A stretch of 64,000 bases of DNA from the NCBI RefSeq assembly GCF_900100705.1, contig NZ_FNCH01000001.1, forward strand, positions 1-64,000. The letters run 5' to 3'. Below, one piece after another: positions 45,501-54,209 of the stretch. Below the pieces are notes generated by a model. It was given only the letters and a program-made list of their open reading frames with translations. It was not told the origin of the DNA and searched no databases. Made by a program: the position numbers and the translations under genes. Origin of the DNA: Pedobacter terrae (lineage in GTDB: Bacteria > Bacteroidota > Bacteroidia > Sphingobacteriales > Sphingobacteriaceae). Position 1 is the first letter of the stretch, and each line of letters opens with the position of its first letter.

Positions 45501-45549
45501 TAGCTTTTTGCGCTAATCTTCTTATTTTTATCTGCGGTCTATTAATCAC
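42544..45549 (-). CDS. Sensor histidine kinase with two-component-regulator propeller (LytS-like)
   Basis: 1001 residues. Signal sequence/early helix about 24-45, then a long sensory region of two-component-regulator propeller repeats (typical units such as DKKGFIWIATDNGLSRFDG, DQSGRIWLGTNA, DNNQNMWFATNQG, DGKNRLWLGTDD). A Y_Y_Y-type domain about 680-740 follows, then one membrane helix about 745-767 and a His-kinase domain of the LytS type: phosphate acceptor H812 in MMNPHFVFNVMNS, catalytic N/G boxes near AIWHGIMP and DDGIGID. Overlaps the regulator gene by 8 bp. Confidence 0.92.
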   Translation of the reverse strand: MINRPQIKIRRLAQKAILKPRFSHTFMAFLFLIISFTAPQELFSQTTYLPHYNTKNGLASNNCYYILQDKKGFIWIATDNGLSRFDGTNFQNFTIEDGLPDTQILQMKEDKEGRLWFFALNGQLSYLKEGKFYNQNNDELLKKLNFNTVIVSFLIDQSGRIWLGTNANLIVCWDGKTIKKYISPNQNDKFINAFIHEDDQGNIFAYSDLSVQQFNGKTFSIIKSKVQPLSYMTATNSIQKSLFYLDNGGLKQYRHGSINDLIPIPQNLIKNMSGYFYYDVSSKEVWLSNANGAFALDKSGKTVQYLQDISVNQVIKDNNQNMWFATNQGIYMLPNANNRLSIIDAESGLSSNVIKSITKDGKNRLWLGTDDAVIDVLTINNYQVDEIGLDDFKKYKTIKQITFDPQDQSIYFASDYGMGVFKNIYNSSNDVSYLKESNNSMFVIKHFSVAENNNHLALALSSGVVFLSDRRNKFEFNAAKYREKEDFFKDRSYHVFYDREGNLWFSNVNGLSQFSKGKLIKHYENHPLLTKRINDIRQLADGTLLLATDGYGLIFYKNNQITRQITQKDGLTNNICTKIFIKNNEIWVLTNKGVNKIANYPNQLNVANFDYGKDLLSDDINSLFIDDSTAYFATNKGLILFKYNNKNIVKNLPKVYVTSIIKDNERLPVDQDNFTFETGNNTILFTFSAVDFTTSDITYRYRLNENSAWIETRTRRLDFSSLQSGDYVFEVSAKSQNGNWGQPAKITFTIKKHFWQSLWFLSILILLVAYIFYKVAVYITRKQKDKEQAQLLLKNKVLMLEQQALQAMMNPHFVFNVMNSIQHYINTQNTASANKVLTGFARLIRKNLEICTKSYISLEEELEYLNLYLKLEKNRFGDKLSYVFNVDEDIDKEETFIPSMLLQPYVENAIWHGIMPKETGGKILINIKLMDEFYLNIEIIDDGIGIDNSLKDKKETHISKGMQLTKERLHLLGQIGAKPIHLNVRQNATNGTTVSISIPLK

Positions 45550-46324
45550 TGTTTGCTTTAGTAAATAACTTTATTTTTTCAAAAAAATCGCTTGCCCTTC
45601 TTCTGGAAATATTGATGATTTCGCCGTTTTTCAGGAAAACCTGTAGTCCGTTTCTAGAATTGTATTCCTTTAAGTGGTTAAGGTTAATAATGCTTGATTT
45701 GTGGATCCTAACGAACTGATCGGTTGGCAATAGTTCTTCAAACTCCCTCAATACTTTAGAAACGGTAATTTTTTCATGGTTGTTTAAGTGTACAATGGAA
45801 TAATTGCTATCGGCTTCAATATAGATGATGTCATCAATGTCAATCATTTTAAAACCCTGACCATAAGGGAGCGTAAGTTTCCTGATTTCAGATCTCGAAC
45901 TTAAACTGGAAGCCAGATTATTGATTCGTTCATCATTTTCGTTCTGGCTTTTAAACAATTTGATGTGTTGGGAAACTTTGTCTACCGCTATTTTAAGTTC
46001 ATCAATATCAATGGGTTTCAACAGATAATCGAGTGCATTTGCCTTTATTGCTTTTAAGGCATATTGATCATAGGCCGTGGTAAATATAACCGCGGCATGG
46101 TGTTTTTGCGCATCGGGAATCAATTCGAAGCCATTTCCCCCAGGCATCGCAATATCCAAAAAAATCAGATCAATAGGATGATGAGCCAAAATATCTTTTG
46201 CCTCGGCCACAGATCTTGCAATGCCGGTAATTTCTACCTGCTGGCAATTCTGCTGCAGTAAAAAAAATAATGATGATCGTGCAAACTCCTCATCATCAAC
46301 AATAATGGCCTTTAATGTAGTCAT
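45542..46324 (-). CDS. LytTR response regulator
   Basis: 260 residues. Receiver domain about 1-120 with phospho-acceptor D57 (LIFLDIAMPGGNG), K (LLKPID) conserved. LytTR DNA-binding domain about 155-250 (KMIDIDDIIYIEADSNYSIVH, KILREFE-type region, RIHKSSIINLNHL). Pairs with the propeller kinase and is cotranscribed with it. Divergent across 119 bp from two ferritin-like genes, a natural candidate target. Confidence 0.94.
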   Translation of the reverse strand: MTTLKAIIVDDEEFARSSLFFLLQQNCQQVEITGIARSVAEAKDILAHHPIDLIFLDIAMPGGNGFELIPDAQKHHAAVIFTTAYDQYALKAIKANALDYLLKPIDIDELKIAVDKVSQHIKLFKSQNENDERINNLASSLSSRSEIRKLTLPYGQGFKMIDIDDIIYIEADSNYSIVHLNNHEKITVSKVLREFEELLPTDQFVRIHKSSIINLNHLKEYNSRNGLQVFLKNGEIINISRRRASDFFEKIKLFTKANSD

Positions 46325-46443
46325 AGCTATAGGTTGGTGAATGTATTAAAATGCTCTTACAAAAAAAAATGCAAATCGAAAAAACCAGTATGCAAATTGT
46401 CACGTATGTATCATCAAACGTATTCAAAACCACTAAAACATAG

Positions 46444-47184
46444 ATGACTATGAAAAACAATGAACTAGAAACAAAAAGCGAGCTTCAGGAGAAAAGTTTG
46501 TTTGACAAGACTGTGGGCAGAAGATCTTTTCTTCAGTATGCAGGTGCAGGTGCTGCAGGTATTGCTTTAGTTGCTGCGGGGTGTAGCAAAGATCGCGGTT
46601 ACGATAACCCAACAATGAGTGGTGCAACACTGGATTTTAAAGACGATTTTGGCGTATTAAATTATGCTTATGCTTTAGAGCAATTAGAAGCAGCATTTTA
46701 TATTAAAGTTGCTAACAGTAATACTCAATTTACAGGAACAAATGCTGCTGCAAAAAAAGCATATTTCCAGGATATCCAGTTTCATGAAATAGCGCATAGA
46801 GAGTTTTTTAAAGCTGCTTTAGGAACCGCTGCAATTGGAAGTTTGGAAGTTGATTTTTCTTCAATCGATTTTACCAGCGAAGCAAGCGTTTTATCAGCTG
46901 CGATGGCTTTTGAAGATTTAGGTGTTGCTGCCTACAATGGCGCTGGTCCAAGACTAAAAACCGGTACTTACTTATTATTAGCTGGTAAAATTGTATCAGT
47001 TGAAGCCCGTCACGCTGCTTATGTTCGCGATATAATCTCCAACGGATCATTTGCAGATCTGAATAGCCTTACCTCACTAGGTGCAAATAACGCAAGTGGC
47101 TTAGACGCGGCATTAACGCCAGATAAAGTTTTGGCTGCTGCTTCGAAATACATCAAAACCAAAATTAACGTAATCAATCTTTAA
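46444..47184 (+). CDS. Exported ferritin-like protein (TAT plus lipobox)
   Basis: 246 residues. Twin-arginine motif GRRSFLQYAG near 26-35, followed by lipobox AAGC, so likely exported by Tat and lipid-anchored. The mature part is a four-helix ferritin-like domain (FGVLNYAYALEQLEAAFYIKV, HEIAHREFFKAALG, EDLGVAAYNGAG, SVEARHAAYVRDI), with repeated E and H of a di-metal site. Followed 18 bp later by a paralogue. Confidence 0.85.
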   Translation: MTMKNNELETKSELQEKSLFDKTVGRRSFLQYAGAGAAGIALVAAGCSKDRGYDNPTMSGATLDFKDDFGVLNYAYALEQLEAAFYIKVANSNTQFTGTNAAAKKAYFQDIQFHEIAHREFFKAALGTAAIGSLEVDFSSIDFTSEASVLSAAMAFEDLGVAAYNGAGPRLKTGTYLLLAGKIVSVEARHAAYVRDIISNGSFADLNSLTSLGANNASGLDAALTPDKVLAAASKYIKTKINVINL

Positions 47185-47202
47185 AACTTTAAACTAGAAA
47201 TC

Positions 47203-48072
47203 ATGAATATCATAAATATATTAGAAGAAATTGAAAAAGTTGATGGTGAGGTTTATGAGCGTTTAAACCCTAGAAGAGCTGCCATGAAAAGCTTTTTCAA
47301 TATGGGTAAAAAAATCTCATTGGCTGCTATGCCTCTGGCTTTGGGCTCTATGTTTCAAAAAGCATATGGACAGTCGACTTTACCATCAGGTGTTGTTGAC
47401 GTATTAAACTTTGCCTTGTCATTGGAGTATTTAGAATATCATTTTTATAATCACGCATTATTAGGTACTGATGTTACTTTTACTTACCCAACAGCAGCAG
47501 CTAAAACCGCAATCACTACCATTCGTGATCATGAAAAAGCACACGTAGATTTATTGGTAGGTGCTTTGGGAAGTTCTGCCCGTACACCAATTGCCTATGC
47601 AGATACCGATTTTAGAGCAGGTGGCACATTTGCTAATGTGTATACTGATTATAACACCTTTTTGGCCGTAGCACAGGGTTTTGAGGATACAGGTGTTAGG
47701 GCATATAAAGGACAAGCTGGAAACTTGTTGGGTAGTCCAGTATTACAAACAGCACTTCAAATCCATTCTGTTGAAGCACGTCATGCATCTCATATCCGTC
47801 AAATGCGTACAGCTGCAGGTTCTACCGTTTATAAACCATGGGTTAGTCTTGGTGCTTCAGGACAAGCAAATGATTCAGGTGTAGCAGCTGTTGATGCTGT
47901 ATATGCAGGCGAGGATTTAACCGTACAGGCTGGAGCAAATATTGTGGGGATTGGCGGATTCTCAGGTATTACTAAGGCAGCGGCCGTAGAAAGTTTTGAT
48001 GAACCTTTAGATAAGGCAAGCGTGGTAACAATTGCTAACCTGTTTTTACAGCCAGGTAAAAAGTTATCATAG
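47203..48072 (+). CDS. Ferritin-like protein (second of pair)
   Basis: 289 residues. Domain begins after an N-terminal region with a hydrophobic stretch (ISLAAMPLALGSMFQKAYG) preceded by NPRRAAMKSFFN, a possible twin-arginine signal. Metal-binding helices LSLEYLEYHFYNHAL, IRDHEKAHVDLLVG, GFEDTGVRAY and HSVEARHASHIRQM. Same family as its neighbour; probably oxidises or stores iron, or protects against desiccation as described for DUF4439-like and PF13668 families. Confidence 0.83.
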   Translation: MNIINILEEIEKVDGEVYERLNPRRAAMKSFFNMGKKISLAAMPLALGSMFQKAYGQSTLPSGVVDVLNFALSLEYLEYHFYNHALLGTDVTFTYPTAAAKTAITTIRDHEKAHVDLLVGALGSSARTPIAYADTDFRAGGTFANVYTDYNTFLAVAQGFEDTGVRAYKGQAGNLLGSPVLQTALQIHSVEARHASHIRQMRTAAGSTVYKPWVSLGASGQANDSGVAAVDAVYAGEDLTVQAGANIVGIGGFSGITKAAAVESFDEPLDKASVVTIANLFLQPGKKLS

Positions 48073-48120
48073 TACACCAAAATATTGACATTATTAATTA
48101 GGTAATGTTTCGTTTAGGGT

Positions 48121-48155
48121 AGGGAGGTAGAACTTTAGTTTTACTTCCCTTTTTT
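48121..48155 (+). terminator. Terminator after the ferritin-like pair
   Basis: GGGAGGTAGAAC with TTTTACTTCCC, loop about 6, then TTTTTT. Imperfect stem but good T-run. Confidence 0.6.
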
Positions 48156-48311
48156 ATATGCTTAAAAAACGGCATTACCTAAATATGTTCGTTTTATTGC
48201 TGTACAACATTGAGTTGTGTAATTTATTACCTTTAATTGTAGTTTTTATTTTGTGTTTTGTATTTTTAACTATTACTATAGTTACTTATTTTAATATAAC
48301 ATCTAAAAGCA

Positions 48312-49979
48312 ATGAAAAAAAACATCTTATTAATGCTACTCATTTGTGCTATCACATTAATGTTTTCTTGTAGAAGGCAAAATTTAACAGAAGAGTTTGA
48401 TAAAACGACCTCGGTTAAAAATTCCAGAATACCTGATAGTTTACAGTATTTAGTCAATTTTTTAGTGTCAAGGGGCGAAAAAGCCAACAATATTACATTT
48501 TCGGGTTTAGATTCATCGTTTGTAATTGATAATGATGTTTTTATGTTCAAAAAGGATGTAAAGCTTGCAATGGAAATAGAATTAGGAAACAATAGTTTGA
48601 ATAAAAAAAACTTAACAATTGATCAGTTAATATCCCTAAGAAAGTCCGCTGTTAGGCCTGATGTGATCGGCCAACGTCAATTTTTAAACGGAGACAATGG
48701 AAATCCCTGGTTTGTTAATGATCAGTTTATAATTAACATCAAAGTTAAAATTAATGCTACAACGCCATCTTGGAGAAATGCAGCTCAATTAGCCATTTAT
48801 AACTTCAATCTTAATAGTTTAACAAGTATAACCAAGATAAAGATAAGGGAAGTTTTGGATGGACAGAATGTTACAATTTCTGAGACTGGAACAACAAATG
48901 CAAATTCGGCTGTAATTGCTGATGCACAAAGGCCACATTATGCTATAACGCCGCCAGGACAATATATTGTCGCTCCCGGTTCATATATCAGAATTTACAA
49001 TAACCATGATTATTTTACATTGGCTCAGAAAACTTTAACAATTACTCACGAGTTAGGACATGTTATCGGTTTGGCCCATACGAATGGTACTGCTTCTGAT
49101 GAAATGCAAATTGCAGGTACCGCTGCGTCTGATTCGTTTTCTTATATGAACAGTTCTTTAATACTTGATTCTTTTGAAGGCTTTACTAACAATGATCTTA
49201 TTGCATTACGAACAATGTATCCTAAAACTATAGGCAATTGGGAGCTTCTTTCTGGAAAAGCAACTAATATATCCATAGGACATAATAATGATATTTATTC
49301 TGTAGGAAATAATGTTACATCTACAGGCGATTATAATGTACAATGGTGGAACGGTAGCGGTTGGGTTCAGCAAACAGCCGGAGGTTGGTTTGGTAATGGT
49401 ACTGCTACTAAAATTGCTGTACCAGCTAACGATAGAAATCCTTTCTGGATTGATAATTCAAAGCAAATTTATAGTATGGGCTATCCCAGCCCAATAACTT
49501 ATCCGGGAGCGGAAGCGTTGGATATAGCTACAAATGGAGATGGAGAGTTGTATGTTGTTAGTACCGAACCCAGTTCAAATGGATATAATATAAAAAAATG
49601 GAATTCAGCTACTTCTGCTTGGGAAAATATTAGTGCACCTGGTGCATTAAAAATTGCTTCTGGTTTAAACGGAGGAATGGCTATAATCGATAACGCGGGT
49701 AATTTTTACATTAAAAGGGAAAATACCAGCTTTTTTTATACTTCTACACAATACATAAATTTTAAAGAGGTAGCATTAAATGGTGTTACTGGTTTACAAG
49801 GTCACGTTTTTGCATTAGGTGGTGCTGCAAATGCAAATGGAGATTATCAGTTATTTCGTTGGACTGGCTATGATTGGTATAACGTTGGCGCTACTGGGTA
49901 TACTATAGCTGTTGATAATGAAGGACATCCTTGGTTAACTAAAAAGAATGGAGATATCTATCGAAATTTGTCTTTATAA
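48312..49979 (+). CDS. Lipoprotein metzincin-type metalloprotease with C-terminal propeller
   Basis: 555 residues. Lipobox MFSC near residue 20. The catalytic zinc motif HELGHVIGLAH at 246-256 (HExxHxxGxxH) and a methionine turn SYMNS about 280 mark a metzincin resembling the dual-action HEIGH protease group. From about 306 the chain has repeated segments (NGDGELYVVS, NAGNFYIKRE, ANGDYQLFRW, NEGHPWLTKKNGDIY) that look like a tectonin-type beta propeller. Anchored on the cell surface or periplasmic face. Substrate unknown. Confidence 0.8.
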   Translation: MKKNILLMLLICAITLMFSCRRQNLTEEFDKTTSVKNSRIPDSLQYLVNFLVSRGEKANNITFSGLDSSFVIDNDVFMFKKDVKLAMEIELGNNSLNKKNLTIDQLISLRKSAVRPDVIGQRQFLNGDNGNPWFVNDQFIINIKVKINATTPSWRNAAQLAIYNFNLNSLTSITKIKIREVLDGQNVTISETGTTNANSAVIADAQRPHYAITPPGQYIVAPGSYIRIYNNHDYFTLAQKTLTITHELGHVIGLAHTNGTASDEMQIAGTAASDSFSYMNSSLILDSFEGFTNNDLIALRTMYPKTIGNWELLSGKATNISIGHNNDIYSVGNNVTSTGDYNVQWWNGSGWVQQTAGGWFGNGTATKIAVPANDRNPFWIDNSKQIYSMGYPSPITYPGAEALDIATNGDGELYVVSTEPSSNGYNIKKWNSATSAWENISAPGALKIASGLNGGMAIIDNAGNFYIKRENTSFFYTSTQYINFKEVALNGVTGLQGHVFALGGAANANGDYQLFRWTGYDWYNVGATGYTIAVDNEGHPWLTKKNGDIYRNLSL

Positions 49980-49999
49980 GGAGATAATATTTTTTAAAG

Positions 50000-50033
50000 A
50001 AGCCACAAGTTAGAAAATTTGTGGCTTTTTTTA
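50000..50033. terminator. Terminator between the metalloprotease and mqnC
   Basis: AGCCACAA (50001-50008) and TTGTGGCT (about 50021-50028) with loop near 12 and T-run; it ends the plus-strand metalloprotease and the minus-strand mqnC on the other side. Confidence 0.8.
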
Positions 50034-51155
50034 ATAAGTAATCACCTGCTCTTCCAAATGTTCTGGTAAATCCCGGTAGTTGTACTTTTGTCCGCGTAAC
50101 TGTGGCTCAAAACCAGCCGCTTTAATAGATTGCTGGATGCCATTAGCAGTGAAACGGTGTGGTGCACCAGCAGCAGATACTACGTTTTCTTCAATCATGA
50201 TCGATCCGAAATCATTTGCTCCGGCATGTAAACACAATTGGGCAGTCGTTTTTCCAACAGTTAACCAGCTCGCCTGGATGTTTTTGATGTTAGGCAACAT
50301 GATGCGGCTCAAGGCAATCATTCTGATGTATTCATCGGCAGTTACGGTATTGCTAATTCCACGGAGCCTTTTTAATAAAGTACCATCGTCCTGGAAAGGC
50401 CATGGAATAAAGGCCAGAAATCCGTTTGCATCGGCGGGTTTTTCGCTCTGTACCTGACGGATCCAAACCAAATGCTCAAAACGCTCTTCAATGGTTTCAA
50501 CATGGCCAAACATCATGGTTGCGGAGGTAGTGATATCCAACTGGTGACAGGCACGCATTACATCGAGCCACTCTTGTCCACCACATTTACCTTTAGAGAT
50601 CAAACGCCTTACACGATCGTTTAATATTTCAGCGCCAGCACCAGGTAGAGAATCCATTCCGGCTTCTTTAAGTGTTTTTAATACTTCAGTATGCGTGATT
50701 CCTTCCAGCTTGGCTACGTGGGCAATTTCCGGCGGACCTAGTGCATGAAGTTTTAAATCTGGATATAATTCTTTTAATTTTTTGAATAGATCAGCATAAA
50801 AAGCCAAACCCAAATCGGGGTGGTGACCACCTTGCAACAGCAATTGATCGCCGCCTAAGCGGAAGGTTTCTTCTATTTTAACCTTATAGGTCTCAATGTC
50901 GGTAATATAACTTTCATCATGACCAGGTCTACGGAAAAAATTGCAAAATTTACAATTCGCAATACAAACATTGGTGGTATTTACATTACGGTCGATCTGC
51001 CAGGTTACTTTGCCACTCGGCACTTGGATTTTTCTAAGCTCATTGGCTACAAACATCAATGATGCAGTATCGGCATGATGGTATAGGTATACACCTTCCT
51101 CTTGCGTTAAAAAATCAAAATGTAATGCCCGTTGCAGTAAATCGGCTGTATTCAT
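50031..51155 (-). CDS. mqnC: Cyclic dehypoxanthinyl futalosine synthase (menaquinone)
   Basis: 374 residues. Radical-SAM motif CIANCKFC with C64, C68 and C71, followed by LLQGGHHPDLGLAFY and the ALGPPEI and LKEAGMDSLPGAGAEI segments typical of MqnC rather than MqnE. It closes the ring of dehypoxanthine futalosine in the futalosine route to menaquinone. Other mqn genes are not in the window. Confidence 0.92.
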   Translation of the reverse strand: MNTADLLQRALHFDFLTQEEGVYLYHHADTASLMFVANELRKIQVPSGKVTWQIDRNVNTTNVCIANCKFCNFFRRPGHDESYITDIETYKVKIEETFRLGGDQLLLQGGHHPDLGLAFYADLFKKLKELYPDLKLHALGPPEIAHVAKLEGITHTEVLKTLKEAGMDSLPGAGAEILNDRVRRLISKGKCGGQEWLDVMRACHQLDITTSATMMFGHVETIEERFEHLVWIRQVQSEKPADANGFLAFIPWPFQDDGTLLKRLRGISNTVTADEYIRMIALSRIMLPNIKNIQASWLTVGKTTAQLCLHAGANDFGSIMIEENVVSAAGAPHRFTANGIQQSIKAAGFEPQLRGQKYNYRDLPEHLEEQVITY

Positions 51156-51217
51156 AAGGCAAAAATACTCGAAATTAGTATCACTATAATCACAGGATTA
51201 TAAAAAAACAATGCAGC

Positions 51218-51528
51218 CTAATTATTTTTTGTGTTACCTGTTTTACGTTTAAAGAGGTTTAGCAAGTCATTTCCCTGCTTTTTAATTTCTTCTAAATGCT
51301 TTTTTGTGCTATCGTTAACTTTTTTTAAACCTCCATTGGCCTTGATAATGTTATTTTTAACTGCATTTTGACAGACAGCAACTGCATCTGAAACCTGTTT
51401 AACCTTGCTCTCGCCGGTTGCAATAGCACCAATAACCTGTTTGCTTTTTTATCGGCATTAAATTTAGTACTATCTATAAACTTCTCGGCTGCAGCGGCTA
51501 CAAGTGATATTATAGTAGAAGTGAGCAT
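51218..51528 (-). pseudogene. Small gene broken at an A6 run
   Basis: The first reading frame runs from ATG at 51528 to about 51450 as a coherent protein (LTSTIISLVAAAAEKFIDST ...NADKK). After the A6 run (51445-51450) it drifts, whereas the frame shifted by one continues as coherent protein (KQVIGAIATGESKVKQVSD ... KKVNDSTKKHLEEIKKQGND) to TAG at 51218-51220. Inserting one A repairs a protein of about 103 residues. It may be an assembly error, a real mutation, or slippage at the A run. N-terminal hydrophobic stretch, helical and basic body; function unknown. Confidence 0.7.
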
Positions 51529-51666
51529 ATTTTTTCAATTTTTATCAAAGTATATAATTAGATGTCATAAAGAAATTACAAGGTTGTTTGCATTATTTTT
51601 TTTAAACAAATAACAAATAATAATCAGTTTACTTGATTAAACAATTTAGCAATTCAACAATTCGTT

Positions 51667-51674
51667 TATATTTG
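51667..51674 (+). promoter_or_regulatory. -7 box directly before the M16 protease
   Basis: TATATTTG at 51667-51674 is an exact TAnnTTTG match 6 nt before the ATG at 51681. Confidence 0.55.
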
Positions 51675-51680
51675 TCACTT

Positions 51681-52925
51681 ATGGTAGATTTTAATCGTTT
51701 TACGCTGGCCAATGGGTTGAAAGTTTTGGTGCATGAGGATGCAACAACTCCAATGGCAGTTCTAAATATTTTATATGATGTAGGTGCCCGGGATGAGGAT
51801 CCTGAAAAAACGGGTTTTGCTCACTTATTTGAACATCTGATGTTCGGTGGATCGGTAAACATTCCCAGTTACGACGAACCTTTGCAACGGGTAGGGGGAG
51901 AAAATAACGCTTTTACGAGTAATGATATTACCAATTATTACATCACTTTGCCAGCAGAAAATATCGAAACTGCTTTTTGGCTGGAAAGCGATCGGATGCT
52001 GAGCCTGGCTTTCTCCGAAAAAAGCTTGGAGACCCAGCGTAATGTGGTAAGTGAGGAATTTAAACAGCGTTATCTTAATCAGCCTTATGGCGATGTTTGG
52101 TTAAAGTTACGCCCATTAGCTTATAAAAAGCATTCCTATCGATGGGCAACCATCGGGAAAGAGCTTTCGCACATCGAAAATGCAACAATGGATGATGTGA
52201 AATCATTTTTTAAGAAACATTATACGCCACAAAATGCGATTTTGGTTGTTGGCGGGAATGTGAAAACAGCTGATGTGAAAAAACTGGCCCAAAAATGGTT
52301 TGAGCCAATCCCTGCTGGTGAGAAATATAACCGGAATTTAGTTCAGGAGGAACCGCAAACCGAAGCCAGAAAAGAAACAGTTAAGGCTAACGTACCTTTA
52401 AATGCGATTTATATGGCTTTTAAAATGCCAGGAAGGTTAAGTCAGGATTATTACGCTTTTGATTTATTGTCGGATATTTTATCACGTGGACAATCTTCGC
52501 GTTTATACAACAGCCTTTTGAAAGAACAGCAACTTTTTAGCGATATCAATGCCTATATTTCGAGCAGTTTAGATCCGGGTTTATTTATTGTTGAGGGTAA
52601 ATTGGTGGAAGGCGTAACCATCGAAACGGCAGAAAAAGCCATCTGGGCAGAACTGGAAAAGATAAAAACAGAACTGGTTTCTGAAGCTGAATTAACTAAA
52701 GTGAAAAACAAGGTAGAGTCAGTACTTGTTTTTTCTGAGATGAGTCTGCTGGACAAAGCAATGAACCTGGCTTACTACGAGCTGTTGGGCGATGCTGCTA
52801 TACTGAACCGTGAAACCGAAGAGTTTTTAAAAGTAGAGGCAGAAGATATCAAAAGGATATCCAACGAAACTTTTAACCAAAAATCATCATCTACTTTATA
52901 TTACTTAATTGAAGAAAATGCTTAA
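51681..52925 (+). CDS. M16 family zinc protease, catalytic subunit
   Basis: 414 residues from ATG at 51681; the frame extends upstream to a TTG at 51633 but that part overlaps the promoter box. Catalytic HxxEH is HLFEH (H48, E51, H52), with a third ligand further on. Overlaps the second M16 gene by 8 bp, as in paired M16 peptidases where one subunit has the zinc site. No signal peptide, so cytoplasmic or periplasmic location is unclear. Confidence 0.9.
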   Translation: MVDFNRFTLANGLKVLVHEDATTPMAVLNILYDVGARDEDPEKTGFAHLFEHLMFGGSVNIPSYDEPLQRVGGENNAFTSNDITNYYITLPAENIETAFWLESDRMLSLAFSEKSLETQRNVVSEEFKQRYLNQPYGDVWLKLRPLAYKKHSYRWATIGKELSHIENATMDDVKSFFKKHYTPQNAILVVGGNVKTADVKKLAQKWFEPIPAGEKYNRNLVQEEPQTEARKETVKANVPLNAIYMAFKMPGRLSQDYYAFDLLSDILSRGQSSRLYNSLLKEQQLFSDINAYISSSLDPGLFIVEGKLVEGVTIETAEKAIWAELEKIKTELVSEAELTKVKNKVESVLVFSEMSLLDKAMNLAYYELLGDAAILNRETEEFLKVEAEDIKRISNETFNQKSSSTLYYLIEENA

Positions 52926-54189
52926 CAGACAACAGGCACCTGATTTTAAACAGGTATCTACCATAAACTTTATCCAGCCAGAAAAAAAAGTATTGGATAA
53001 TGGTGTACCCGTTTATACCATTTATTCCGGAGAACAGGATTTGGTACGCATCGAATTTATTTTTGATAATGTAAACTGGAAACTCGAAAAACCATTGCAG
53101 GCTATAGCGGTGAGCGCATTAATCAATAACGGAACAAATAAATTATCAGCCAAAGAGATCGCCGAAAAAATTGATTTTTATGGTGCATTCTTTCAAACAG
53201 AATATGTGCAGGATCAATCCTCGGTTACGTTATATACCTTAAATAAACATTTACATTCGGTATTACCGATTGTGAAAGATGTTTTATCAGAAAGTCAGTT
53301 TCCGCAGCACGAACTGGATATCTATATCCAGAACCAGAAGCAGAAGTTACAGGTTAACCTGAAGAAAAATGATATCCTTTCGAGAAAGGAATTTGCCCAT
53401 GCGTTATTTGGCGATACGGCTTATGGTGTAAACATCCAGGCAGAACATTATGATGCCTTAAAGCGTGAAGATCTGCTTGATTATTTTAAGGCCGCTTATA
53501 CCCCGAATAATTGCACTATTGTGGTATCAGGCAAGTTTGACGAAGCTGGATTCAACCTTTTAAATGATTTTTTTGGCCGCGATTGGGAAAAAAGTAATGC
53601 GGTAAAGAATAGTTTCAGTTTTACGGCCAGCGATAGAAAAGTAGTTTATACTGAAAAGCCAGATGCATTACAATCTGCTATCCGAATAGGGCAATTCGCC
53701 ATAAACCGTAAACATGAGGATTTTTGTGGACTTCAGATTCTTAATACGATTTTAGGTGGCTATTTTGGTTCGCGTTTAATGAACAATATCCGCGAGGATA
53801 AAGGTTATACCTACGGAATTGGTTCTGGCATTTCTTCGCTGCAACAGGCAGGTTATCTATTTATTGCTACCGAAGTGGGGGCGGATGTATGCTCAGCTGC
53901 ACTAACTGAGATTTATAAAGAGATCGAGCTATTGAAAAATGAACCGGTAGACACAGCAGAACTGGACCTGGTTAAGAACTACATGCTGGGATCGATGTTA
54001 GGCAGTTTGGAGAATGTTTTTTCACATGCCGATAAATTTAAGAATATTTATTTTTCAGGACTGGATTATGATTATTATACTAAATACATCGAAAAAGTAA
54101 AGACCATTACTGCCGAAGAGTTGTTGGCATTGGCTAATAAATACCTTACTACAGAAAATTTTACAGAAGTAGTGATCGGGAAGAAGTAA
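52918..54189 (+). CDS. M16 family protease, non-catalytic partner
   Basis: 423 residues from ATG at 52918. It shares the M16 fold (VLDNGVPVYTIYSGEQDLVRIEF and ILGGYFGSRLMNNIREDKGYTYGIG, with the R/Y pair that positions substrate) but has no HxxEH. Works as a heterodimer with the overlapping upstream gene. Confidence 0.9.
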   Translation: MLNRQQAPDFKQVSTINFIQPEKKVLDNGVPVYTIYSGEQDLVRIEFIFDNVNWKLEKPLQAIAVSALINNGTNKLSAKEIAEKIDFYGAFFQTEYVQDQSSVTLYTLNKHLHSVLPIVKDVLSESQFPQHELDIYIQNQKQKLQVNLKKNDILSRKEFAHALFGDTAYGVNIQAEHYDALKREDLLDYFKAAYTPNNCTIVVSGKFDEAGFNLLNDFFGRDWEKSNAVKNSFSFTASDRKVVYTEKPDALQSAIRIGQFAINRKHEDFCGLQILNTILGGYFGSRLMNNIREDKGYTYGIGSGISSLQQAGYLFIATEVGADVCSAALTEIYKEIELLKNEPVDTAELDLVKNYMLGSMLGSLENVFSHADKFKNIYFSGLDYDYYTKYIEKVKTITAEELLALANKYLTTENFTEVVIGKK

Positions 54190-54209
54190 GTAGAAATTAA
54201 GTCTATAGA

